This document shows, piece by piece, positions 1 through 6,663 of a stretch of 20,132 nucleotides of DNA (positions within the stretch are counted from its first letter, which is position 1; each line of letters starts with the position of its first letter). The DNA lies in NCBI GenBank assembly GCA_946885645.1, contig CAMPGU010000040.1, forward strand, positions 1 through 20,132, in the 5' to 3' direction. A model generated the notes under the pieces. It saw only the letters and a program-made list of their open reading frames with translations. It was not told where the DNA came from and made no database searches. This DNA comes from an uncultured Haloferula sp. (GTDB taxonomy: Bacteria > Verrucomicrobiota > Verrucomicrobiae > Verrucomicrobiales > Akkermansiaceae). A program made the position numbers and the translations under genes.

Positions 1-1
1 G

Positions 2-568
2 GAGAACCCGGAGCGATTCACGATCTTTTGCCAGGGGGACCCGTTCGAGCATAGCCCGGATTTCCTCAAGCTTTTGAGCAAGCGCGAAGCTTGGGCGGAT
101 GTTCAGGCCTTGTCGTATCGCTGGACCAGCCAGCGCAATATTCCCCCTCAGGAACTCCTTTCCAAAGAAACAAATCAATGGATTGAGGAGTGCCGGGTGA
201 GGCGGGAAATGATCTCCCTGCACAGTTTGAACGCGCTGAAGTTCCACGACAACGGCACAGTCGCCCAACTCGCCGCCTATCTTGGAGCCAATGCCTTGGA
301 GAACGGGACAAACATCGCCGAGCATTTCTTTCGCTCGGTGAAGCTGGAAGTTCTGGCGCAGGAAGCAGCTCGGTCCAACTTGGGTCAATTCTGCTACGGG
401 GCAATCTTCGCCGTGAAAAATGACCTGCTGGGGAATCTACCTGCGGATGCCTTGGGCGTGATGCAAATCAAGACGAGGCAGCATTCGGTTTATGCTTACA
501 TCTTTGAGCGGCTTTGGTTGCACGTATTTGGACTGCCATTCCTGAAAATCCAGGATAACGAATCCTAG
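2..568 (+). CDS. DUF3431-like protein, 3' part only
   Basis: The reading frame is open to the left edge, so the true start lies outside the window; a TTG at 74 is in frame but lies inside conserved-looking sequence. The visible part has about 188 residues. It opens with a motif reading FCQGDPFEHSPDFL (about residues 8-21). Later come GQFCYGAIFAVKNDLL and, near the end, YAYIFERLWLHVFG. The order QG-x-P-x-x-H, then a Cys-containing F-[AS]-V segment, then an ERLW-type C-terminus is how I remember DUF3431, a family often found among glycosyltransferases and of unknown activity. No membrane segment or signal peptide is visible in this part. It lies next to sugar- and methyl-transferase genes, so a glycan role is likely but inferred. 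Family assignment is from memory of motifs, not a search. Confidence 0.6.
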   Translation, partial: ENPERFTIFCQGDPFEHSPDFLKLLSKREAWADVQALSYRWTSQRNIPPQELLSKETNQWIEECRVRREMISLHSLNALKFHDNGTVAQLAAYLGANALENGTNIAEHFFRSVKLEVLAQEAARSNLGQFCYGAIFAVKNDLLGNLPADALGVMQIKTRQHSVYAYIFERLWLHVFGLPFLKIQDNES

Positions 569-709
569 AGCATCTCGCTCAATCGATTGCCTCCCGGATT
601 CAGTTCGAGTTCGGAGTCGAACGGCGAGAGCCGCGAGATTTGCTAGAAGAATGACCTCTTCCTGTCTTTCAGATCTCGCGCATTCTTGCGCCCTTCTCGG
701 TTCAGGCTA

Positions 710-1999
710 TCAATGGCTGGCGGGCACCTCCGGGTGGGCAAGGGAACGATGTTTCCGGACGATCACGTGAGCCCCCTCGTGGACGACTTCGCCACGGTCC
801 CAGAAAGAGGTGAGGAAGGAATCGATCGCCGCCGCCGAGACCTTGTCTTGCACCCATGTGATGCAGCCGCCGGGCTTTAGGAGGTTCCATCCGAAGCAGG
901 CAGACATCAGAAGTTCGGCTGAAGCCGGCCGTGCTTCAAGATAGACCAAGTCGAAGGACTCCCAATACCCATCCCCTGCAACCATCCACGCCAGCGCTTC
1001 CGAGAATTCTCCATCGTAAAGATGAACGCGCTTCTCCAACCCCAGCTCCTTGATCTTCGAGTGCAAGACCGCCCGCGCCGCGGGATGATGTATCGAGTTT
1101 CCATCTTCGGAATCGTATTGGCCCACGGCATGGACTTCTGATTCAGACGCAGGAAAAAGGCTGCCCAGGATCCATTCCAGCACTCGGCCGTCCCCGGATC
1201 CCACCACGAGGGCGCGACCGTCCTCCTTTGGAAAATGGGGGCCAAATTCGTCCAGATCTGGCCGAGTCTCATCCGAAGCGGGGGATGAGGGCGGTTCGGT
1301 TGCTTGCCGGCTCCGTTGCGTCTTTTCAACGATGGATGAGACTTGCTTGAGGAGTTCTACCTTGATCTCCAAGCTCGTTCTTCCTGCGTTCGGGATGCTT
1401 CCCGTGGCGTGGTAGGAAACCAAGGTCCTTCGCTCGTAGTAACCCATCTCCCTGAAGATCGCGGTATTCGAGAACACGGGAGGGAGCATGCGATGGTCAA
1501 GCTCGCCAGCCCGAAGCATTTCATTGATGATGTGCTGGTTCGCCGGTTGGTTTTGCCGGAAGCGATCCCTTGATCCACCGGCCCGGAGCACCTCCTTGAC
1601 ATCGTTGAAAAACCGGTGGGTTCTAGATCCCGGCCGGATAATCATTTGTCCGATGTTATACTCGCGATCATTCCCCCAATGTTCCGCGGAAAGAGCGATG
1701 TCGCCATCGCCCAACGATTCCAGGAGCAGCTTTTCAGCGGATCTGAAGTAGATCACGTCCACATCGGTAACCAAAAACGGTTCAGTTTCACGCTCCGCCC
1801 ATTCCGCGATCGTAGCCATCTTGTTCGCGATGTGGGCGTCGAATCCGGGCGACCGGAAATTCCCGTTGCCTGCCGATGTCTCCGAATCATCGAGCACGGT
1901 GACAATCTCCATGGAGGGATTGGATCGCCCGATGGATGCAGCCAACCAGTCGGTGCACAAATCGCGGAACGCGTGGGTAAGGGAGGCGAGAACTTTCAC
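710..1999 (-). CDS. Nucleotide-sugar transferase-like domain fused to SAM methyltransferase
   Basis: 429 residues from a GTG start at 1999; an in-frame stop 12 bases further upstream leaves little choice of start. Residues 1 to about 215 resemble the nucleotide-diphospho-sugar transferase fold (PF03407-like): an N-terminal MKVLASLTHAF strand, then TDVDVIYF (78-85), a typical DxD metal and nucleotide-sugar site, then IGQMIIRPG (116-124). A low-complexity linker rich in Pro, Ser and charged residues (about 226-250) leads to a class I methyltransferase. There, VVGSGDGR (265-272) is the SAM-binding glycine motif, and the later YDGEFSEAL and WNLLKPGG segments fit a Methyltransf_24-type domain. The gene is cytoplasmic by appearance and diverges from the glycosyltransferase at 2143. 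A bifunctional enzyme that both adds and methylates a sugar is plausible; acceptor and donor are unknown. Confidence 0.72.
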   Translation of the reverse strand: MKVLASLTHAFRDLCTDWLAASIGRSNPSMEIVTVLDDSETSAGNGNFRSPGFDAHIANKMATIAEWAERETEPFLVTDVDVIYFRSAEKLLLESLGDGDIALSAEHWGNDREYNIGQMIIRPGSRTHRFFNDVKEVLRAGGSRDRFRQNQPANQHIINEMLRAGELDHRMLPPVFSNTAIFREMGYYERRTLVSYHATGSIPNAGRTSLEIKVELLKQVSSIVEKTQRSRQATEPPSSPASDETRPDLDEFGPHFPKEDGRALVVGSGDGRVLEWILGSLFPASESEVHAVGQYDSEDGNSIHHPAARAVLHSKIKELGLEKRVHLYDGEFSEALAWMVAGDGYWESFDLVYLEARPASAELLMSACFGWNLLKPGGCITWVQDKVSAAAIDSFLTSFWDRGEVVHEGAHVIVRKHRSLAHPEVPASH

Positions 2000-2142
2000 G
2001 ACACAATGGTTCTAACGGGAATAATCGGGATTACGTCCGACAATCCTTCTACTGGATGATCCGTCAAGGTCCGGATGACAGAAGCAGGAGTGCGGACGAG
2101 TAGCTGGACACGAAGCACGGAATCATTCAATGGCTTGGACCG

Positions 2143-3804
2143 GTGAAGCAACTGCCTACAGGGACAACGGTGGATCTAAGCAAGCAGCAGGGGAATACCC
2201 CTCCGCGTCTAAATGTTGCGAATCCTTTTGGATCAGAAATCCATGTGGAGGTCGTTATCGTCAACTACCGGCGTCCGCGGAACATTCCGAAAATCATCGA
2301 AGGGTTCCGTGCGCAGACCGAACCCTGCCGGATCACGATCTGCGATGTGGGAAGAGGGGCGGATCGCGTGCCTTGTGAAGTGCGGAGCACGGCTGATGCG
2401 GTGATTGATTTTTCCGACAATGCAGGCGGCTTCAACCGTTACGTCGCGGTGAACGCATTCCGGCTGCCCTTCACCTGGTTCCACGACGACGACATGGTTC
2501 CCGGCAAGAGAATGGTCGAAGGCTTCCTTCGCTACAGTTCGACCGTTTATGGAATTCTGGGCCATATCGGGAGGATCGTCCGCAGATCGGACTTCCTTGA
2601 AGTCATTGCCGACCAGTCTCCCGTGGTTGTCGACTTCTTGGTCCGGGGCTACTGGGTAAGATCACAGGACCTGCCCATGATTCAGCGGTTTCTCTGGAAG
2701 GCTTGGGAGGCCGGCCACGATCCCGGAGTGAGGGAAGATGATATCCTGCTGGCGAAGAGCATCGAGGCATTTTCAGGTCGTCGCGCCATCGTCGTCCCGC
2801 CGCTGCCGGAGGGCCGGATGAACGATCGGGAATTGCCCGAGCCCCATGCTCAATCCCATGAACGGAGCCACATCCCGAGGCGCCTGGAATTCGTTAAGGT
2901 GGCAAACTCAATCATGCAAGCGATGCAAAACGAACCGCGGAGGATTGTTCTCGTCGGGGGGGCTTCTCCGGAGCGACGGAATTTGGTGAGTCATCTGAGG
3001 ACGGTTGGACTGGAGCTTTGGCTGAGGACCAGATTTGCCGGATTTGAAGTTCTAACAATAGATGAGGGAGAGGAAGCGTGGTTACCTCCGCTGAAGCTCT
3101 CCGATCGCGATCTAGTGGTTGGGCTCTCCGCAAGAGCGGTTTCGTTCCTGGCCCCCAACGATCCCGTTCCATCGATTGTGATTTCTCCCGGGGGGGGGCG
3201 GTTCGAAAGCGGGGCGGAGATGCCGGATATGGCATTGTTTCTGGATCAGGAGTTTGCTCCTCCAGACTATGAGCGGGACGGGATCCTGGTAGCCGTGGAC
3301 GACCCCGGGGACCCTTGGCAGGCCTGGCTGGCGACCGAACTCCTCGACCTAGGCCTTCCGCTTGAGAAGGTCATCAAAGTGGATGCCGAACTCCCTGTGA
3401 AAACCAGCCTTCGGACGTGGTTGTTCAGGCGCAAGGTTGCCGAGTTTGCTTCCGTCCGCGCCGTTCTGACGGATAATCCCGACTATCTCGCCCTGGCCCT
3501 GCTGGCGAGAACCCCCTGTCTCCTGATTGAACGTGCCACTGAAGGGGCACCCTCTTGCCTGCCTCCGTGGCTCCCTGCAGTTTCCGCCGTGAGAATCGTG
3601 AAGGATCCACGCTTCGTTTCTGCCGAACTCGAGGCTGCCATGAAGGGTGCTTTTCGGGAATTGCCCGATTTTCGCCGGATAATTTCGGACGCCTTGGAGC
3701 AAGTTCTCCGGGAGAAGGGTCTAATCCTTTCAAGCCCCACGCATGAACCTGTGATGCCTTCACATCACACCAATGGCGGCCCCGGACTCGTCTCAAAGAA
3801 ATGA
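2143..3804 (+). CDS. GT-A glycosyltransferase-like protein with unassigned C-terminal half
   Basis: 553 residues from a GTG start at 2143; no Shine-Dalgarno sequence is evident and the first 33 or so residues look unconserved, so the start could lie further in. Residues about 35-250 form a GT-A fold: VEVVIVNYRRP (35-45), an acidic strand near 68, then WFHDDDMVPG with Asp115-Asp117 as the metal-binding DxD. Residues about 270-530 form a second Rossmann-like module that starts RRIVLVGG and later has AVLTDNPDYLALALLARTP. That last segment is faintly like polysaccharide pyruvyl transferases or GT-B C-terminal halves, but I cannot assign it. The second half holds two G homopolymers, 7 G at 2956-2962 and 9 G at 3190-3198. 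The gene sits between a transferase fusion and a GTPase in a probable glycan cluster. The GT-A part is fairly sure; the substrate is unknown. Confidence 0.68.
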   Translation: MKQLPTGTTVDLSKQQGNTPPRLNVANPFGSEIHVEVVIVNYRRPRNIPKIIEGFRAQTEPCRITICDVGRGADRVPCEVRSTADAVIDFSDNAGGFNRYVAVNAFRLPFTWFHDDDMVPGKRMVEGFLRYSSTVYGILGHIGRIVRRSDFLEVIADQSPVVVDFLVRGYWVRSQDLPMIQRFLWKAWEAGHDPGVREDDILLAKSIEAFSGRRAIVVPPLPEGRMNDRELPEPHAQSHERSHIPRRLEFVKVANSIMQAMQNEPRRIVLVGGASPERRNLVSHLRTVGLELWLRTRFAGFEVLTIDEGEEAWLPPLKLSDRDLVVGLSARAVSFLAPNDPVPSIVISPGGGRFESGAEMPDMALFLDQEFAPPDYERDGILVAVDDPGDPWQAWLATELLDLGLPLEKVIKVDAELPVKTSLRTWLFRRKVAEFASVRAVLTDNPDYLALALLARTPCLLIERATEGAPSCLPPWLPAVSAVRIVKDPRFVSAELEAAMKGAFRELPDFRRIISDALEQVLREKGLILSSPTHEPVMPSHHTNGGPGLVSKK

Positions 3805-3892
3805 GGAAGGATACGCGTAAGAAGTGAATTGTCCTCGCCGACCCCAATCTCCGCGTCAATTCGTTTGAAGCTTGCCAACCCGCCCCCGGGAA

Positions 3893-5083
3893 ATGGAAAA
3901 CCATCCTGTGATCCATCAAAGTAGTGTCTCATTCCACACCGATCCCGGAAGAAAACTGATTCTGGTTGGTGGGTTCCTCGGAGCAGGAAAGACAACATTG
4001 ATCAGCAAGGCGGTCAAAGCCATTGCGGCTCATGGCGGCACCTGCGGAGTCATAACGAATGATCAGGCTGCTCAACTGGTCGATACCAAGACGATGCGAT
4101 CTGCTGGAGCCCAGAACGTTGGCGAAGTCTCCGGCGGTTGCTTCTGTTGCCGGCTCGAGGACCTTGTGAACCTGCTGACAGATGGCGGGCAGAATCCGAA
4201 CGAGTCCGGCGTCACTTCCACCGAAGTGCCGTCGGTAGTCATCGCGGAACCCGTGGGGAGCTGTACGGATGTCGTTTCGACCGTCCTCCTCCCGCTCGAA
4301 AAGGTCTATAAAGTAGAATTTGTGATCTGTCCCTTTAGTGTTGTGATAGACGCGCGCAGGGCTTTGTCCAGTTTGGGAGGAAGGCGAACTCCCGGCGATT
4401 TCTCGAAAGATGTGGGCTACATCTATCGCAAGCAGCTGGAGGAGGCGGAGATCGTGGTAGTGAACAAGGCGGATGTCATTACAGGAGACGATTTGGCAGA
4501 TCTCTTGCGTCGGCTTGAATCGGAATATCCGGATAAGGAGGTCTTCGTGCTCTCCGCGAAGACGGGAGAAGGGGTCGAGGCTTGGTTGAGCCGTGTCATG
4601 AACGGGAGAACCGCTCCCGGCAAGCTGATGGAGGTCGATTACGTTCGCTATGGCGTGGGCGAGGCCTTGCTCGGCTGGATGAACGGGCGAGTGGAGGTGG
4701 GCGCCGAAGAGGACACTCCGCGTGACGGGGATACATTCCTCCGCGAGCTTGCAGGGGAGATCAGCGAGGCGCTCGAAGCCTTCGGGGCAGAGGTGGCTCA
4801 CTTCAAAATGTCGCTGGAAGATGATGATGGACGGCTGGGAACGGTAAATCAGGTGATGAGCGGGCTTCCCCCCGAAATCTCAAAGGAGTTTGGCGGAACG
4901 TTTCGTCGTGGAGCCCTGACAGTCAACCTGCGGGCGGAAGGCGATCCAAAGCAGCTTCAGGCGATCGTGGACGAGAAGGTCAAGGAATTGGCGGAGCGAA
5001 ACTCCACGACTTATAGCGTTGATCATATTGCCGCCTTCCGGCCGGGACAGCCGGTGCCGACATCCAAGGTGACGGAACTCTGA
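3893..5083 (+). CDS. CobW/COG0523-family P-loop GTPase
   Basis: 396 residues from ATG 3893, which follows GGGAA; a TTG 21 bases upstream is the alternative. Visible motifs are Walker A GGFLGAGKTT (26-35), the metal-binding SGGCFCC (Cys83, Cys85, Cys86), and NKAD for guanine recognition (191-194). These are the signature of the G3E/COG0523 GTPases, which act as metal chaperones or insertases for zinc, cobalt or other metals. The C-terminal 170 residues contain YGVGEALLGWMNGRVEV and a later AHFKMSL segment and do not look like the usual CobW_C domain; some other COG0523 branches are like this, from memory. No cobalamin, nitrile hydratase or zinc-regulated gene adjoins it. It follows the glycosyltransferase by 88 bases and precedes a glf remnant, so its client protein cannot be inferred from context. 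Confidence 0.85.
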   Translation: MENHPVIHQSSVSFHTDPGRKLILVGGFLGAGKTTLISKAVKAIAAHGGTCGVITNDQAAQLVDTKTMRSAGAQNVGEVSGGCFCCRLEDLVNLLTDGGQNPNESGVTSTEVPSVVIAEPVGSCTDVVSTVLLPLEKVYKVEFVICPFSVVIDARRALSSLGGRRTPGDFSKDVGYIYRKQLEEAEIVVVNKADVITGDDLADLLRRLESEYPDKEVFVLSAKTGEGVEAWLSRVMNGRTAPGKLMEVDYVRYGVGEALLGWMNGRVEVGAEEDTPRDGDTFLRELAGEISEALEAFGAEVAHFKMSLEDDDGRLGTVNQVMSGLPPEISKEFGGTFRRGALTVNLRAEGDPKQLQAIVDEKVKELAERNSTTYSVDHIAAFRPGQPVPTSKVTEL

Positions 5084-5148
5084 AACCTCCCGGTGAAAGC
5101 TGGACATGAGATGCCTCCCGGCATGGAAGACGCAAAAACAGGGAACCT

Positions 5149-5335
5149 TTGGCGTATGAAGGTATCGTGGTTGGAGCCGGTCTGGCTGGAGCGGTATCGG
5201 CGCGCGTTCTGAAGGATGCGGGGTACTATGTGGAGGTCTCTGAATTCGCGCGGGCATCCCGGCAGGAACTGCCGGCAACAGAGCGTGCTGGTGCACCTTT
5301 TCGCAGTTCCGGACGCTGGAGTACAAGGCGTGACC
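5149..5335 (+). pseudogene. glf: Degraded UDP-galactopyranose mutase remnant (N-terminal)
   Basis: A TTG at 5149 preceded by GGGAA opens a frame reading LAYEGIVVGAGLAGAVSARV. This matches the FAD-binding GxGxxG start of UDP-galactopyranose mutase (YDYLIVGAGL-x-GAVFAR in typical members). The frame loses similarity after about 32 residues. In the +1-shifted frame the next stretch gives GHPGRNC, like the HIGGNC motif that follows in the family. In the third frame a still later piece gives FRTLEYK, like an FRSLRFE-type motif from much deeper in the protein. I read this as a gene broken by frameshifts and an internal deletion. The intact family has about 370 residues, so most of the gene is missing. 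A long nominal frame continues through the tRNA gene, which also argues against a real protein. Confidence 0.55.
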
Positions 5336-5420
5336 GATACGCGTCTGGGATTGATCCCCCGGGGGCTGGGCGCTCAATCGCTGGCACCTTCGCCGCAAGT
5401 TCTAAAAACGGGTGCACACG

Positions 5421-5447
5421 AAAAAAGCGCTCCATGCTGGAGCGCTT
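5421..5447 (-). terminator. Rho-independent terminator of tRNA-Tyr
   Basis: A perfect 10-bp inverted repeat, AAGCGCTCCA (5425-5434) and TGGAGCGCTT (5438-5447), encloses a 3-base loop. Read on the minus strand it is followed by a run of six T (5426-5421). It begins 31 bases after the 3' end of tRNA-Tyr and fits that transcript. On the plus strand there is no T run. Confidence 0.9.
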
Positions 5448-5477
5448 GATTTCGTCACAACCCTCTCGGAGAGAGGA

Positions 5478-5563
5478 TGGTGGGCAGGGCTGGATTCGAA
5501 CCAGCGAAGTCGTAAGACAGCAGATTTACAGTCTGCCCCGTTTGGCCGCTCCGGAACCTACCC
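5478..5563 (-). tRNA. tRNA-Tyr(GTA): tRNA-Tyr (anticodon GUA)
   Basis: The minus strand folds into a class II tRNA of 86 bases with an encoded CCA end. The acceptor stem pairs GGGTAGG (5563-5557) with CCTGCCC, followed by discriminator A and CCA (ending at 5478). The anticodon arm is GCAGA-CTGTAAA-TCTGC with GTA at 5529-5527. The extra arm is long, as expected for bacterial tRNA-Tyr, and the T arm is GCTGG-TTCGAAT-CCAGC. The stretch beyond its 3' end (lower coordinates) carries a terminator and then the glf remnant and glycan genes. Gene 3' ends of this kind are common integration sites. Confidence 0.97.
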
Positions 5564-5593
5564 TTTGTTTCGGCGGGGACGGAGAACTAGGGG

Positions 5594-5640
5594 GGAGGGC
5601 CGGGTTTGGCAAGGGAAAATCCTCAATTGTTAGGCCCTCC
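5594..5640. repeat. 8-bp inverted repeat between SDR gene and tRNA-Tyr
   Basis: GGAGGGCC (5594-5601) and GGCCCTCC (5633-5640) are perfect inverted copies separated by 31 bases. The pair lies between the stop of the SDR gene (5663) and the 5' end of tRNA-Tyr (5563). It might end SDR transcription or form part of the tRNA leader. There is no T run directly after it on either strand, so I do not call it a terminator. Confidence 0.45.
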
Positions 5641-5662
5641 GGGGAGAGCGAATCCGGCCGGT

Positions 5663-6433
5663 TCACCAGAGGGTGCGCCCGCCGTTGATGATCAGGGTCT
5701 GGCCGGTCACAAAGGCGGCCTCGTCGGCCGCGAAATAGGTTACCGCGTGGGCGACGTCGCGCGGCGTTCCCCAGCGGCCCATCGGCACCGTGGAGAGGTA
5801 GCTGGCCTTGTCGCTTTCCGGCACGTCATCGTGCCGTTCCACCGGGATCCAGCCGGGGGCCACGGTATTTACGGTGATGCCGTACGGGGCGAGTTCGTTG
5901 GCCATGGAGCGGCTCCAGCCGATCTGGCCACCCTTCGCTGCCACGTAGGCGCTGAATTCGGGCATGCCGGCGTGGTAAACTTCACTGGTGATGTTGATGA
6001 TCCGGCCGCTCCGGCGCTCCTTCATTCCCGGCAGGAGTCGCTTCGCCAGGAGGAAGGGGCTCTTGATGAAAGCGTCCACCATCGATTGATGGTCCTCCCA
6101 CGTGTAGTCCTCCAGCTTCTTCATGGGCTGGAAAGGCGTGGCATTGGCCACGATAATGTCCACCCGGCCGAAGCCTGCTTCGATCTCGCCTGCCATCCGG
6201 TTCACCTCCGCTTCGTCCATTACATTGCCGGCCACCAGCATCGCGTCTCCCCCGGCGGCCCGTATGCCGGCCACCACCGACTCCCCGGCCTCGCGGTTCG
6301 CGAAACAATTCACGACGGTTTTGGCACCCGCGGCAGCGAGTGTTTCGGCAATATTTCGTCCTAAGCCGCGGCTGGATCCGGTAACCCAGACGACGCGGCC
6401 GTCCAGGCGGAAGGGGTGTTTGGCGACGGACAT
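5663..6433 (-). CDS. SDR-family oxidoreductase (3-oxoacyl-ACP reductase-like)
   Basis: 256 residues from ATG 6433, the usual SDR size; a longer frame reaching 6514 adds 27 residues with no family features, so I chose the inner ATG. The Rossmann motif TGSSRGLG (TGxxxGxG) follows the first strand. The NNAG motif is replaced by ANATP. The catalytic Ser is in INITSE, and YVAAK supplies the Tyr and Lys. The C-terminal VTGQTLIINGG segment is typical of FabG-like classical SDRs. It is cytosolic and NAD(P)-dependent; the substrate is unknown, as is usual in this family. The gene is divergent from the sulfatase, with palindromic elements between them, and its 3' end faces tRNA-Tyr. Confidence 0.9.
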   Translation of the reverse strand: MSVAKHPFRLDGRVVWVTGSSRGLGRNIAETLAAAGAKTVVNCFANREAGESVVAGIRAAGGDAMLVAGNVMDEAEVNRMAGEIEAGFGRVDIIVANATPFQPMKKLEDYTWEDHQSMVDAFIKSPFLLAKRLLPGMKERRSGRIINITSEVYHAGMPEFSAYVAAKGGQIGWSRSMANELAPYGITVNTVAPGWIPVERHDDVPESDKASYLSTVPMGRWGTPRDVAHAVTYFAADEAAFVTGQTLIINGGRTLW

Positions 6434-6502
6434 GGCGAGGGTGTAACGGGCTGCGCTTACGTGGCCAAGAGTCAACCTCGTTTCAAAATGCAGCAGATAG
6501 CC

Positions 6503-6516
6503 ATTTGCGTGCAAAT
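6503..6516. promoter_or_regulatory. Perfect palindrome, candidate operator
   Basis: ATTTGC-GT-GCAAAT is a perfect inverted repeat with a 2-base centre. It lies in the divergent region between the SDR gene (ATG at 6433) and the sulfatase (likely start 6664). Its form resembles binding sites of dimeric regulators, but no regulator gene adjoins it. Function is inferred from position and symmetry only. Confidence 0.4.
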
Positions 6517-6522
6517 TCTGTC

Positions 6523-6552
6523 ATCCGATCGCTGGAAATCGCCCCATCGGAT
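6523..6552. repeat. 7-bp inverted repeat, possible second operator
   Basis: ATCCGAT (6523-6529) and ATCGGAT (6546-6552) are perfect inverted copies separated by 16 bases, so their centres are 23 bases apart. They lie 6 bases downstream of the palindrome at 6503-6516, in the same divergent intergenic region. They could be paired half-sites of a regulator or a leader hairpin. Confidence 0.3.
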
Positions 6553-6663
6553 AGAAAATATGCGGATGCCGGGCCGGTTCCGATCCGGGTGAGGGGAGCT
6601 GGGCGGGCGGGTTTCACCCCTTTGCGCGTGACAACCTTTGCCGTCCCGTGGGGTAGTCCGAGG

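Noticed and set aside
598..632. GTTCGA/TCGAAC hairpin after the first gene
   Set aside because: A 6-bp stem without a T run in GC-rich DNA is expected by chance.
3929..4801. A 290-residue minus-strand frame opposite the GTPase
   Set aside because: Antisense shadow; no motif, and the plus-strand protein has Walker A, CxCC and NKAD.
5149..5688. An intact 179-residue protein starting LAYEGIVVGAGL
   Set aside because: Family similarity ends after about 32 residues, and the frame runs through the tRNA terminator and the whole tRNA-Tyr gene, so only the first part is kept as a glf remnant.
5606..6364. A 252-residue plus-strand frame opposite the SDR gene
   Set aside because: Antisense shadow; the SDR frame has all the catalytic motifs.
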